Assembly (NCBI GenBank): GCA_021234155.1
Contig: JAJEKV010000041.1
Location: 10,749,018 to 10,813,017 of the forward strand
Direction of reading: 5' to 3'
DNA from: Isoetes taiwanensis
Taxonomy: Eukaryota; Streptophyta; Lycopodiopsida; Isoetales; Isoetaceae
Length of the DNA: 64,000 nt
The position numbers and the translations under genes were made by a program. Below the pieces are notes generated by a model, which was not told the DNA's origin, did no database searches, and saw only the letters and a list, made by a program, of their open reading frames with translations. Below, one piece after another: positions 20,868 through 31,523 of this stretch (position 1 is the first letter of the stretch; every line of letters begins with the position of its first letter).

Positions 20868-21699
20868 TTTTTTTAACGTCCACGGAGACCAATAGGTCAT
20901 GGGACCCATACAATGGGCTAGTACAATCATTACTACTAGGATTAAAAAACCCCTGCCTCGAAAGGTTTTCAAGGGAAAAACCTTTGCAGTAATGATGATA
21001 CTAGACAAGCGGAGATAATGACTACTGAGGGTTCAGTAATTGCAGACGTTTATCTAGAACCTCAAGTATGTATAATGCCAAGTCATGCACAGATGGTGCT
21101 CTGAGAAGTTGTGGAAGCGTTGAATGGAATGCTAAGGTCAAAAAATGATTCCGGACTATCTCAAAAGCAGGGCAACTCAGAAGAGTATGGCTTTCATCTT
21201 CAATAACCTGTAACTGGCAACATGCACATAGTCTCGCTTCTCGCGGCAATTGCGGCCGCTCCCATCTACCTGTCTCAATCCGTAGCCTGTGGGACCCCGT
21301 GCGAATTGATGCAATAGCTACAAGCTTGTTCCTGGACAATGAAGCAAGCAAATAAGCTTGGGGCCCTGGTGCCAAGGTGGGATTTATGTGTGCATGATAA
21401 TGACCAGTTTTCACTTGGGCCAAAGTAACTACGTCCCATATCTTTTGAGAAAAACGACCATTGAGATATTGTTGCAAAAGCTCAGGATCAGAACTGGCAA
21501 GCATCAGGCAGTGCTCTGGTTGCAAAGCCCAACGGGCAAACCATGTAGTGCAATGCTCTTTCCAACATCGTTTCAAACGCTGAGGAGATTCAGCCATGGC
21601 AAATGCAAGAACAGGATACCTAACATCATCCATGTGGTGCACCTTGCAGATATAGTGGAGATGGCGCTTCATGGCAGAATGTTGAAGAGGTAGCAGCAC
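20868..21699 (-). pseudogene. 5'-truncated LINE, ORF2 C-terminal end
   Basis: On the minus strand a 225-codon frame reads IASIRTGSHRLRIETGRW, then LCACCQLQVIEDESHTLLSC, PAFEIVRNHF. This Cys-rich end is typical of plant LINE ORF2 proteins after the reverse transcriptase (known families: non-LTR retrotransposons). A T7 run at 20868-20874 on the plus strand fits its poly-A tail. No RT domain is present, so the copy is truncated. The frame itself is open to its stop at about 21022. No target duplication was found. Confidence 0.7.
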
Positions 21700-21879
21700 T
21701 TGCCAAAATTGTAAGTGCCTTCTTAAAATAAATATGGAGTGGGCGAAAGAAAGCTATTCATTGGTGTCTTACTTGGCTAATTTATTGCTAGATGTCAATT
21801 AATGCAGTATTTTCCCTCATATTTGGTGCATTCATATATCCAATGGCATTCCTGCATTATGCTTCTTCAAGTTTGGTTG

Positions 21880-22510
21880 CAGACAGGGAATAAATTACTA
21901 ATCGCATATTTCTTATTAGCCAAAATGACTTTAGCTAAACTTGCTCGATATTAATCCCAAAACTTTCTACGGTTTAGCTAAACTCTATACATTGTTCCTG
22001 TCATACTTTCTAGCATTTAGCTAAACTAACCCAAACATCATCCCAAAAATTTCTATGGTGTGGCCAACAAAAAATATTAAGCCAAATTACTATACTTTTT
22101 TTTAATCGTTTCCACTTATTTTAGTCATTTTCTTTGTAAAAACATTCTAAAATAATGGTAACTAGCAAAGTCTATAACTCAAATTAATTTGTAATGCTAG
22201 AAACTAAACCACTAATCATATATTTCGTATAAACTAGAATGATGTTAGTCAAACTAGCCCGAAATTCATACTAAAAGTTTCCATAGTTTGGCTAAACAAT
22301 ACAAAATTTCACTCTCTTACTTTCTAGCATTTCGCTAAAGAGCTCCAGGGTTGGTGCAGTCCCGAAAAAAGTTAAGCTAAAATTATTATTCTTTTTACAA
22401 TTTTTTCCATTTACTTTAGCCAATGTTTTTCGAAATTGTGCTAAAAAAATTGCCAAATAGCTAAGTTTAGCCCTTAAATTATTCCATGGTTGCAGTCTTA
22501 TTTTCTGTGT
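21880..22510. repeat. Degenerate tandem repeat, about 300-bp period
   Basis: Phrases recur about 300 bp apart: CATATTTCTTATTAGCC / CATATATTTCGTATAAAC, CTTTCTAGCATTTAGCTAAA / CTTTCTAGCATTTCGCTAAA and TTAGCTAAAC / TTGGCTAAAC. No coding potential. The stretch up to 23060 holds nothing else recognised. Confidence 0.55.
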
Positions 22511-23059
22511 TATATTTTTGGGTGTATAAGTGGAGTTGATATTTAACAAAAAGTATAAGAATAAATTTATGATTACTTTCTCATGTATCTACCATTGTGG
22601 GCATGCAAATTACAAAACTTTGCATAAATTAGTGGAGTCTTTTGCAGCATATGTCAAAGGTTTGGCAGTGGGCAACAACCGCTCCCACAGCAGAAGAAAT
22701 GATGCTTTCCTTCTAAAGGTGGACCTTGGTTTTGTTTTTCGTTTTGATCCACTTGTGTAAATGTTTATTTATTCCTCACAACATAAATAACCAAGTCGAC
22801 TAAGATGACACATAATCCCATAAGATTTGCTATTGATGTTACTATTGATAGCTGAATGTTAAATTGTACATCAATATTTTCAATGTTAAATTGTACATCG
22901 AACTTTTTTATATACACATTGTATATTCTTCTTAGAACCAAATCATGTTCCACATATGCAACGATGTACTTATCAATCTTGGCATGGTGCTTTGTCTCTT
23001 CTACTAGTGTGATTTTATCTACTTCCAGAAGGTGGCCAGTATGGATGATGCTCGCCTCC

Positions 23060-23560
23060 CTCACCTCGCTTACCCCATGGCAATGGGGCCCCAATGCCTA
23101 AAGTCTTGTTGGCGGAAAAAGAGAGCCCAATGGTTGGCCAGATAGAATGCGCAGGAGCACAGGTGAATCCAAGTACAAATAGAGGCAGACCGCGATAGCC
23201 TCAGACAGTACCTCGATGCATGCTTCCTCAGCAAGCTCTGGGATGCCAGCACTCTTGAACAGGTCAAGAGGGCACATTATCAAAGCCAAAAAAACCCCTT
23301 GTTGGGCGGGGTCTGCAACGCTACCTGCGCACCCATTTACCCATGAAAAAGTGCAGATCCATTTGACTATCCGCATAAGTGCACATCGTCTCCAGATTGA
23401 GATGGGAAGATGGATTGGGGAGCCGCACCAGGAGAAGCTTTATCAATGCTGCCAAGTTGGAGATCTGGAAGACGAATGCCACACCCTTCAAAGTTGCCTG
23501 GCATATGATGAAATTCGGACATACTACGCTACTGGTCTGGCCTGACCACCCAAACTTATG
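23060..23560 (+). pseudogene. Decayed LINE ORF2 C-terminal fragment
   Basis: Plus-strand pieces (LDACFLSKLWDASTLEQVK, then ISAHRLQIEMGRW and LYQCCQVGDLEDECHTLQSC) match the order and spacing of the LINE tail at 21022-21699. Matches: FSQKIWDVVTLAQVK, GSHRLRIETGRW, LCACCQLQVIEDESHTLLSC. Several stops and frameshifts separate the pieces. It is an older relative of that LINE in the opposite orientation. Confidence 0.65.
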
Positions 23561-23889
23561 GGCGCATACCCCACAAAGGATCGCTATATATGGCCCAAAG
23601 TGAGGCACAACTCGTGAATATGCCCATCCAATAGCTCTCGTTGCCCAAAGACACCCCTCGTGTGAATATGCATCCAAACAAAAAGGGGTTTTAGGGGGAA
23701 TTTAATGCTAAGTGTAAAGGTAGTGGTTTATGTTATCATATTGCGTGGACCAAATTTTAAGTGCAATAATCTTGTATTTCTATCTTGAATTATGCTTGAT
23801 TGATATCCTCTACATGTGATACTTGCTAGGTTGCGGAAAAATGAGCGCTTCTCTCTCGCGCCTCGGAATATGTGCATCACCCAACCCTG

Positions 23890-24291
23890 ATGGATGAGGC
23901 TTTGCTTGAAGCTGTTCTCCATAGGTTGGGTTTTGTGATTCCTCCCCAGGGCCATGAGAGAACCATTCAGGCCATAGACGATCTCATAGGCTTAGCCAGG
24001 GATAATCGATCTAGAATAGGATTATGTAGAGTAGATTTTGAGTCCTTTAACAGGTTTTTTCTTTGCATCCTCTGCTTTGATAGAATTGGTTCCCTCAGAG
24101 TCACAGCTCATAACTCTCAATCCTATCTGGCTTTGGGCAACAGATTCGAGAGAAATCTCTTCCTTCTTGAGGTCTCTACAGAATTTGGGGCTGAGCCTGT
24201 TCATCACTGGGCAACATTCTTTGATCTTCAGCCAGCAGAGTTTTTTTCGGATCTTGGGATTGTTGTCTGGAGGTTTGAGGTGACCAATTGA
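23890..24291 (+). CDS. LINE ORF0-like, 134 aa, unknown
   Basis: The first ORF in the LINE, 72 bp from its 5' end, starting MDEALLEAVLHRLGFVIPPQ. I do not recognise a domain. It has a leucine-rich start, a GHERTIQAIDDLIGLARD segment and an aromatic end (HHWATFFDLQPAEFFSDLG). It is open without damage, although ORF1 and ORF2 of the same element are frameshifted. It may be a genuine extra LINE protein or simply an open leader. A long pyrimidine-rich stretch (24300-24600) follows. Confidence 0.4.
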   Translation: MDEALLEAVLHRLGFVIPPQGHERTIQAIDDLIGLARDNRSRIGLCRVDFESFNRFFLCILCFDRIGSLRVTAHNSQSYLALGNRFERNLFLLEVSTEFGAEPVHHWATFFDLQPAEFFSDLGIVVWRFEVTN

Positions 24292-24619
24292 TGCTGTTAG
24301 CCACTCTCTTTCTTTTTTCCTGTTTTTTCTGGTTTTTGCGGTTTACTGATTGTTCTGATGATTGATGGGATCCTCTCCCCCTATTAGATCTCTGCAAACG
24401 GTTCAGGGGTACGAGAAGTCTATCTTGATTAGTATGGCAGCTTTCCCTATTATTCTCCATCATTTTCTTTCCCCTTTCTTTTTTCCCCCTTTCTGATTTC
24501 TTTTCTCCGGCCCCTTCTACCTTTCTTTTTTCCCCTTTCTTTCAGATTTCTTTTCGTTGTCTTTCTAGTTCTTTCTTCCTGTCTCTCTTGCTTGTTCCCC
24601 CCAATTTTTGCCCTGCGCT

Positions 24620-26656
24620 ATGAGATCCAAAGGCTCGACCAGCAAACCGGCAGTTGGAGGACCCTCGTCCTCAAGGATGGAGCCATATGAATACAAGGAT
24701 ACCGACCCATCCTGGTTATCCAAAGCTGGGACCAGATTTTTGTTTTGGACGACAACAAAGACCAGACGTAGATTAAGATGAAGGAATTCAAAGCCGCTTT
24801 TGACATCATTAGGGAGCAGCAAGAAGCCGTTGTGGAATGTATGGGAGTACAGAAGGAGGGGCAGATCCTCGTGTGCAAATTAGAGATGGCAAAGGCTAGA
24901 AAACTAGTACAAAGAAGGCAAAGCAAATGACATGGACCTAGCTTGGCAAATGTTGCAGAAAATTCAAGAGATGGATAACCTTCTATACCAGCTTATCAGG
25001 GTGAAAACCGAGCACTCTAAGGAGGACTGCTGTAGTCTCAAGAACCAGATTTTCAGAAGATCCATGACAGAAATGCTGCAGGCAGCCAAATCCTTGGTGG
25101 AGGAGCTCGAAGACCACGGATGGAAATCCAAGGCCTCTTTCCGTCTGGTCAAAATTTGGGAGGAAGCGGATGATCATGTCATCGAGAACTTTCGGAAAGG
25201 ATTCAAAAATAGACTCCCCTCTTTTGCTATTGAGACCCTGAAGGAAGTGGAGATGGATTATAAAACTTACCAACTCCCGCTTGAGACATCAACCAAATGC
25301 AAAATTGCTGACAGTAATGGTTATTTTCATCCCACCGACTGTGCTAACTATGACTGCCAAAACTGCACCAGCATCAAACAGCAAAATATGGACAAGAACA
25401 AGACAAAGGTTTCCAAGCAAATTCTGAAGTCCTCGGTTCCGATCATGGGAAAATACGACAAGATCAATAGTAACTCTTATAAAAATGCCATGCTTAATTC
25501 TTTGAATTCTGACAAAGTTGCCTCTGATTCTATTAAAAAAGAAGCTAACAATAGTGATGTCGAGGACTTCTTGGATCTCAGTGATATTATAGACAATTCT
25601 GTCAATATTAGAAATATCAATCACGGGATTCTTGTTCACTTCCCTCAAAACTGCCCTCCCCTAAGTACTGTGTAATATTGGGTGACCAAATCTCAGTTGG
25701 TTCCAATCCTTGCCATCCTTAAACTGGATAACAAAACCTTCCAGATCATTTGTAGAGAGGAAAGAAGTGTTTCTGTGATCTTAACCAAAAAGATCTCCTC
25801 TATATCGGGATATCCTGTGTACATCATGAAATGGGACCCTTTTTATATTCCAGGAGATTTCTCTTCGATCTCTACTACCACCTGGATCTCCTGCTTGAAC
25901 CTGCCTATGGGCTGTTGGACAGTTTCTCATCTTAAAGCCATAGCCAGTAGTTTGGGTGAGATTATCCAAATCTCCATACCCCAAACTAATTTCCCATTTG
26001 TCTGCATTCAAAAGAAGATTTTCTCCACCTGGGAGGACAACATTCCTTGCAAAATTTCTAATCGAGGTATGTTTAATCTTAATATCTCTTATTCCAAACT
26101 CCCTTTGGCCAAAACCCCCCTGGCTCCCCCTAAGGAGAAATATAAGGAAGTTCTGGTGCATAGGGACTTGGAAAAACAGCAATGCAAGCAGATTTGGAGA
26201 CCTAAAACCAATTACATGGAAGAAATCCATAACATTAAGGCTGATTGCAGCACTAGCAAAACGGGTCTCCATGAAGAAAATCATAACATCAAGGCTGATT
26301 GCAGTACTGGCAAGACGGGTCTCCATGAAAAGTATTTCTCTGACAAAGGTATTATATTCCAATTTCCCTCTAAAGTGGTTATCAAAGTTGATACTATCAC
26401 TATGAGTATTTCTACCTTAGACCTTCGTATTTTAAATGACAATTTTGGTCTTTATGAGGAAGCCAGGAAGGAAGACTCGGAGGATGACCTTGACTTTCAG
26501 GTCAACATCAAGACCTCTTCTTTAGAGGATGAGGTCTGGTCTACCATCAGCAACAGAAGGAAAAGAGGGAAGAAAATGTCAAAAGATAGTATTTTGGGAC
26601 CTCCAAGAAGATCCCCAAGGAAGATCCTACCTCCTACCAATGGATATAGATCTTAA
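24620..26656 (+). pseudogene. LINE ORF1 (DUF4283-like), frameshifted
   Basis: Begins around ATG 24620 (MRSKGSTSKPAVGG). Frames then change at about 24750-24930. The part 24932-25675 is helical and charged (WQMLQKIQEMDNLLYQLI), possibly a coiled coil. After a TAA at about 25675 the frame 25682-26656 carries KWDPFYIPGDFSSISTTTW, LNLPMGCWTVSHLKAIASSLG, the pattern of DUF4283, the RNA-binding domain of plant LINE ORF1 proteins. A 20-residue unit (HNIKADCST(S/G)KTGLHEE) is tandemly duplicated at about 26228-26330. The protein should bind LINE RNA. Confidence 0.65.
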
Positions 26657-27499
26657 AGGTATCACTTGGAATATCCAAGGTATCAATTCGAATCACAAAA
26701 GAGGTAGATTGAAGGTTTGCCTTAGCTCTATGAACCTTGACTTTATTTTTTTTCAAGAGCATAAGATTCATGATGATAATATTCATATTTTAATTAGAGA
26801 AGTTCTGCCTACCAATTTCCAGCATTGGTCTCTGAAGGCTAATAATACTTCTGCTGGTATCACCATAGCATGGAACAATAGGCTCAATCTTGAGGATATT
26901 CAAATGGTTAATGATAATAATAGGAGATGGCAGATTGTCCATGGTAAAATTGGTGATAAAAGGCTTGCTTTCGTTAATGTATATACATATCATCAACCCC
27001 TAGAAAGGGCTAACCTTTGGAGTGTCATTAGCAGAAGTCTAGATAATATTCCTTATGATGACTGCATTTTTGCTGGTGATTTCAACATGGTTACTCACAG
27101 CTATATGAGAAATATTAATTTTAGGTGCTTGAGTTATAATGAGTTCTCGAGTTGGAGCTCCCTCCTTTCCTCTCACCATCTCTCTTTAGCCAGAGTTACC
27201 CCTCATTCTTACAGTTGGAATGATCACAGGGATCAGCCTGTGTGCTGTCTCCATGATAGATTCTACCTTAGTGAATCCCTTTGGAATAATAGTTCTAGGG
27301 TTACTAATCTTACCAATTATACTATCTCTGATCGTTTCCCTCAGCTCATTAGCATTTGTGGTAATAATGTTCAAAGGAAAAGGAATTCTTATTTTAAATT
27401 GAATACTAATCTTCTTGAGCATGAAGATTTTATGCCTAACCTTCAACAGATCATCTCTCAAGAAGAGAAGCCTGCAGGCAGTAGCGGATGGATGGATTG

Positions 27500-28069
27500 T
27501 GTTTTGGGTCTGGATTCGGGAACTCCTGCAAGACAGCCCTCTGTGAGGACCCTTGGATCAAAAGGAGAATCCAGGAGCTGTGTCACGCGGGATTTGCAAA
27601 AGAACAAGAGAAAGAGAAAACAAGAAAACAAACGAAGCACAATGATGTGAAGGAGACTTCTTTGATATCAATCAGAATACATGAGCTCTCGAAATCGAGA
27701 GAGGAAATGAATAGAGATAAGAACCAAAACTCATCTAGCCTTTGAATGCTAGCTCTACTCATCTATATAGTACAATGGCCTCAAGCCCAATATAGATGTT
27801 TGGCAGATCTCGGTGCCGACTCCTGGAAGGAGGCCTGATTTTCGGGAATGCTGGCGGTGCCTCTTGAGGTGCCTGGAATCACGGGCCATCATTTGTCTGT
27901 TCTCTGCCTTTTCTTCTGCTGGGTCTTTGGCGTGGGCTTTGGCATGGTCTTCGGCGTGGTCTTCTGCGTGCCACGGGATGTTTGACCGTGGCCTGGTTTT
28001 GGCGCCTTATTCCTGCTCTGGTCCGTGGTGTGCATGAATAGTCCTGTACCATGACGTACAGGACTAACA
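27500..28069 (+). mobile_element. Solo LTR, 570 bp
   Basis: Begins TGTTTTGGG and ends GGACTAACA. It is flanked by the duplication GATTG (27495-27499 and 28070-28074). Removing it restores the LINE frame (GAT TGG TGG GCA, DWWA). It contains a TATATAG at about 27757 and GGTCTTTGGCGTGG-type short repeats. An 11-bp-arm hairpin (TAGTCCTGTAC/GTACAGGACTA, 28039-28066) lies three bases from its end. A solo LTR forms by recombination between the two LTRs of a full element. No related full element is in the window. Confidence 0.92.
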
Positions 28070-30103
28070 GATTGGTGGGCAAAAGTATCCAAAAGAATTA
28101 AGAATTGGCTGAAAGTGTGGGGAAAAGAAGTTCACAGGAGTGAAACTGCCCATCTTCAAGATTTGAGAACCCAGCTAAATTTAGCTTATGGCCAGCAAAA
28201 GAAAGATATCAAATTGCAGATTGAAAGAGAAGAACTTAGAATTGCCAAAGGTTGGAAAATCAAGGCAAAGGTGAAGGAACTCAAGAAAGATGAAAGAAGT
28301 AACTCAAAGTATTTCTTCATCAAAGCCAAAGGCAGAATTAAGAAGAATCATATTTATAACATCCTTTGGGAGAGCAACAATATTGACAATGACACTCAAT
28401 TGAAATGTGCTGCCAGAGACCACTTCTCCAGGATAATGGGAACTGAGCAAGAAATTAGTAGAGCTGACATTGAAAATTTTGTGCATATCCAGCAGAAGGT
28501 CACTAATGATATGAATGACATTTTATCCAGACCCTTTTCTTATGCAGAAATGTTCAAGGTTCTTCAGGACATGGAGAATGGTAAGACTCTAGGCCCTGAT
28601 GGCCTCCTAGCTGATTTTTTCAAAAAATCTTGGGAGCTTCTGGGCAAGGATATTGTCTCCCTGGCTAATGAATTCTTGACCCTCGAACAATTGGACTGCA
28701 GGATCAATACCAGCTTGATTGCACTCATCCCAAATATTGAGCTTCCAATCACCTTCTCGGATTATAGACCAATCTCCCTTACTAATGTAGTGTATAAGCT
28801 GATTACAGGTAGAATAGCAGCAAGACTCAAGCCCATCCTGGAGGAGGTTATAAGCAACACCCAACGTGCCTATCTCAGGGGAAGGTATATTCTAGATAAT
28901 GTGGCTGCTGCATCCTTAGGCATCACCTGGGCTAAAGACTCCAACCAGTCAATTGGCCTTCTTAAATTAGACACCACAAAGGCTTTTGACACGGTGAGTT
29001 GGAATTTCCTGTGTTGGTATTGTAAGAAATTGGGATTCTCTGATGATGTCATTTCCATTTTCCAAGCTATTTTAAAGAATTCCAGATCTGCTGTCCTTAT
29101 CAATGGTGAGTGCAGTCCTTTTTTTTACATTAAAAGAGGAGTCAAGCAAGGGTGCCCTCTTGCTCCCTTCTTGTTTTTAATTGTCATGGAAGGGCTAAAT
29201 AGTAATTTCAAGAGGGCAAGGGCTCTTCATTTAATCAAGGGCCTCAGTCTCCCCCCCCCCAGGGGGAAAATGCGATCTTTAATGTTCACTTTGCAGATGA
29301 TACCTTCCTTTTCATGCACCTGGAGGAACAATCTATTCAGAACACTCAGGCAATATTGGAGGATTTTGGAAAGTGTTCAGGATGCAGAATTAATCCCAAC
29401 AAGACCAAACTCATTTCAAGGCATCTAGAAGAGGGTGAGCAAGCAGCTGCAACTCTGGGATGTATGTATCTCTCCCCTAGCACTAAGACTAAAATTCTAG
29501 GCATTCCATATGTTATCAGAATCAATGCATGTGACCTTTGGGAGGAGCTTATTGATAAATTCTACAGAAAGGTTGACTCCCTCAATTCTAAGTTTTTATC
29601 TAAAAATGGGAGAGCCATTCTAGCAAATTCGGTTATCTCTTCCTCTCAGGTTTACCAATCTTCTATCATCATGGCTCCTAAGAAAGTTCTGGCTAAAATG
29701 CAAAGCATTATTGGAAGGTTTATTGCAGGTGGATCTAGTAGGAGGTGCTAGATTCCAATTTCTATGGATGAATGCTGCAAGCATAAAAGTAAGGGGGGAC
29801 TGGGTGTTATCAATATTGAGAAGCAGGCCATTGCTTTAGCTGCAAAATATTTCTTCAGAGCCTGCAACAACCAAATCAACCACCCTGTGAGTGTTCTCAT
29901 AACTCATTACATTGAAAAATGCCACCCTTTTGGATGGAGAAACCTCAGATTGCAGCTGCCTCATAGTATTTACTTTGATTTTACTGTCCCTGCCTCCATG
30001 CCTTTGATTATCAAGAAATGGATCAGATCCTGGTTAAAATTTAGAGGTATGTATGCGGTTATGACAGTGCAGGACAAGAAGTTTTGGAGCAAATTCGAGC
30101 TAA

Positions 30104-30862
30104 AATGCTTGCATTACAGCTGCTAAAATGCTTGCATTCGATCCATTTGGGGCTACGAATTACAACCTCACTTATGTTGATTGGTCCCAAGCTACAGGTT
30201 CTCATCCTAGATCCTTCCAACCAAATGAACTTAATGCAATTTTTGTTAGAAGCTTGCAAGTTTTAGATGGTGGAAGATACATGTTTGCAAGGAAGTTCCC
30301 TGCCCCTTGCATTCAATCCACGCTTAATCTAACCCATGAAACAGACCTGATATACTAGGCAGAAAGCTGGTAGAAGAGGCCGATTTGGCCTATGGGCTTA
30401 TCTTTGGGCTCATCCCTGAGCATAATCGATTTCATTTGGCAATGAAACAGGGTTTAAATAAAGATCTTTTGTGGCAGAATAAGGATCCGATGAGAGATCA
30501 TCTTTCAACTTGACAGAGATCATAATCAGCAAGACTTGAGAAGCAACTTACTTAATCAGTATCAGAGAACTTACTTAAGCAGGAAAGGAGGTCGTCGTCG
30601 GCCCTCGGGCGCTGCCAATGAACAACAGGTCGGTCGACTCAACCGGACAGCAGAAAAACAAAGGGAAAAATTTTTCCCCCTTCCGTTGAGTTTTTTTTTT
30701 GTTCAAAACTTAATACAGCCGTATTCTGGCCGTATTCTTTAGAATACACCCGTATTCTATTTCGAAAATTGCTTACGGCGTATTCATATTTCGAATACGG
30801 TTTTTTATAAATTCACGTATTCGCCGTATTCTAAAGCGAATATGGCCGTATTCTGTTTCTGT
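30104..30862 (+). mobile_element. 759-bp insertion in LINE, carrying a gene fragment
   Basis: GCTAA stands at both ends (30099-30103 and 30863-30867). Removing the insert rejoins the LINE frame EVLEQIRANKGIIYIRDI. The insert begins AATGCTTGCATT and ends TTTCTGT, with no terminal inverted repeat that I can pair and no poly-A. The left part holds a glycosyltransferase fragment. The right part (30712-30855) is dense in CGTATTC/GAATACG inverted motifs. GCTAAAATGCTTGCATT is duplicated at 30099 and 30122. Class of mobile element undetermined. Confidence 0.65.
30122..30358 (+). pseudogene. GT14 (Core-2/I-branching type) glycosyltransferase C-terminal fragment
   Basis: Open frame AKMLAFDPFGATNYNLTYVDW, then TGSHPRSFQPNELN and YMFARKFPAPCIQSTLNLTHE, ending at a TAG. 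In plants, Core-2/I-branching beta-1,6-N-acetylglucosaminyltransferase-like (GT14) proteins end with a (L)TYVDWS...G.HP.(S/T)F stretch followed by FARKF.P. The match in order and spacing makes this a captured exon piece of such a Golgi enzyme gene. It lacks the catalytic part, so no activity is expected. Confidence 0.65.
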
Positions 30863-31523
30863 GCTAACAAGGGCATAATTTATATCAGGGATATTATTAA
30901 TGATTTTGATTATCAGGAGTCCACTCTTAGGGATCTAGGTGAGGATTCCAGGTAGCTGTTCAACAGTATTTCCCAGAAATTAGCAGCTGATGATTGGCAC
31001 AACACTAATGAGTTTTGGCATATTAATGGTTTCTGTGGTTACAGAGTTAATTTGGCCTACAGGTATCTTAACAGGAATCATGAAATATCCATTCACACAC
31101 ACCAAATGGAATATTGAGCCCGATAGAGTTTCCAGAAACTTGACTTTTATGTGGAAAAGCCCCATCCACTCGAAAATTAAGGCATTTATGTGGCAGCTCT
31201 GGCATAGAGCCCTTGCTACCAATAGAAAAAGATGGAGGCTTAACATGTCTAATTCTGATATCTGTGCTAGATGTTTGCAGGATCAGGAGAATGAAGAACA
31301 TCTATTTAAAAATTGTCTTTGGGCAAAATGGATTCTGAAGTTAGCAAAAACAGAGCTTAACCTTCCTAATCTAGCCAATATGCAAGCTATTGAGCTCTTT
31401 TTCCCTGCCAATCCAGTAGAATGGAGGAGGTATATTCTCCTCTGGAGAATATGGAAGGGGAGAAACACCTTGATTTTCAAAGACGAGATTGTTTGGCCTA
31501 AAGCCATTATCAAACAAACCCAA

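Larger units (their letters stand above)
26640..31523 (+). pseudogene. LINE ORF2: endonuclease and reverse transcriptase, interrupted
   Basis: Starts at ATG 26640 (MDIDLKGITWNIQGINSN). AP-type endonuclease motifs: WNIQGIN, FFQEHK, AGDFNMV and SDRFPQ, where the last catalytic motif is normally SDH, so His is Arg here. The solo LTR interrupts WMD|WWAKV. RT motifs after 28070: DYRPISLTNVVYK, LKLDTTKAFDTVSWNF, GVKQGCPLAPFLF, then, after a frameshift in a C10 run at about 29250, HFADDTFLF. Further frameshifts lie near 29750 and 30070. A C-terminal Cys-rich region (CARCLQDQENEEHLFKNC) ends at KQTQ where the hairpin elements begin; the frame resumes at 38179 as YDINW. The enzyme would nick DNA and copy LINE RNA at the nick. 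Not functional. Confidence 0.88.

Noticed and set aside
21247-21258. Another member of the ATCGC palindrome family (TTGCGGCCGC)
   Set aside because: It lies inside the LINE coding sequence, lacks the ATCGC arms and the tail; a chance NotI-like sequence.
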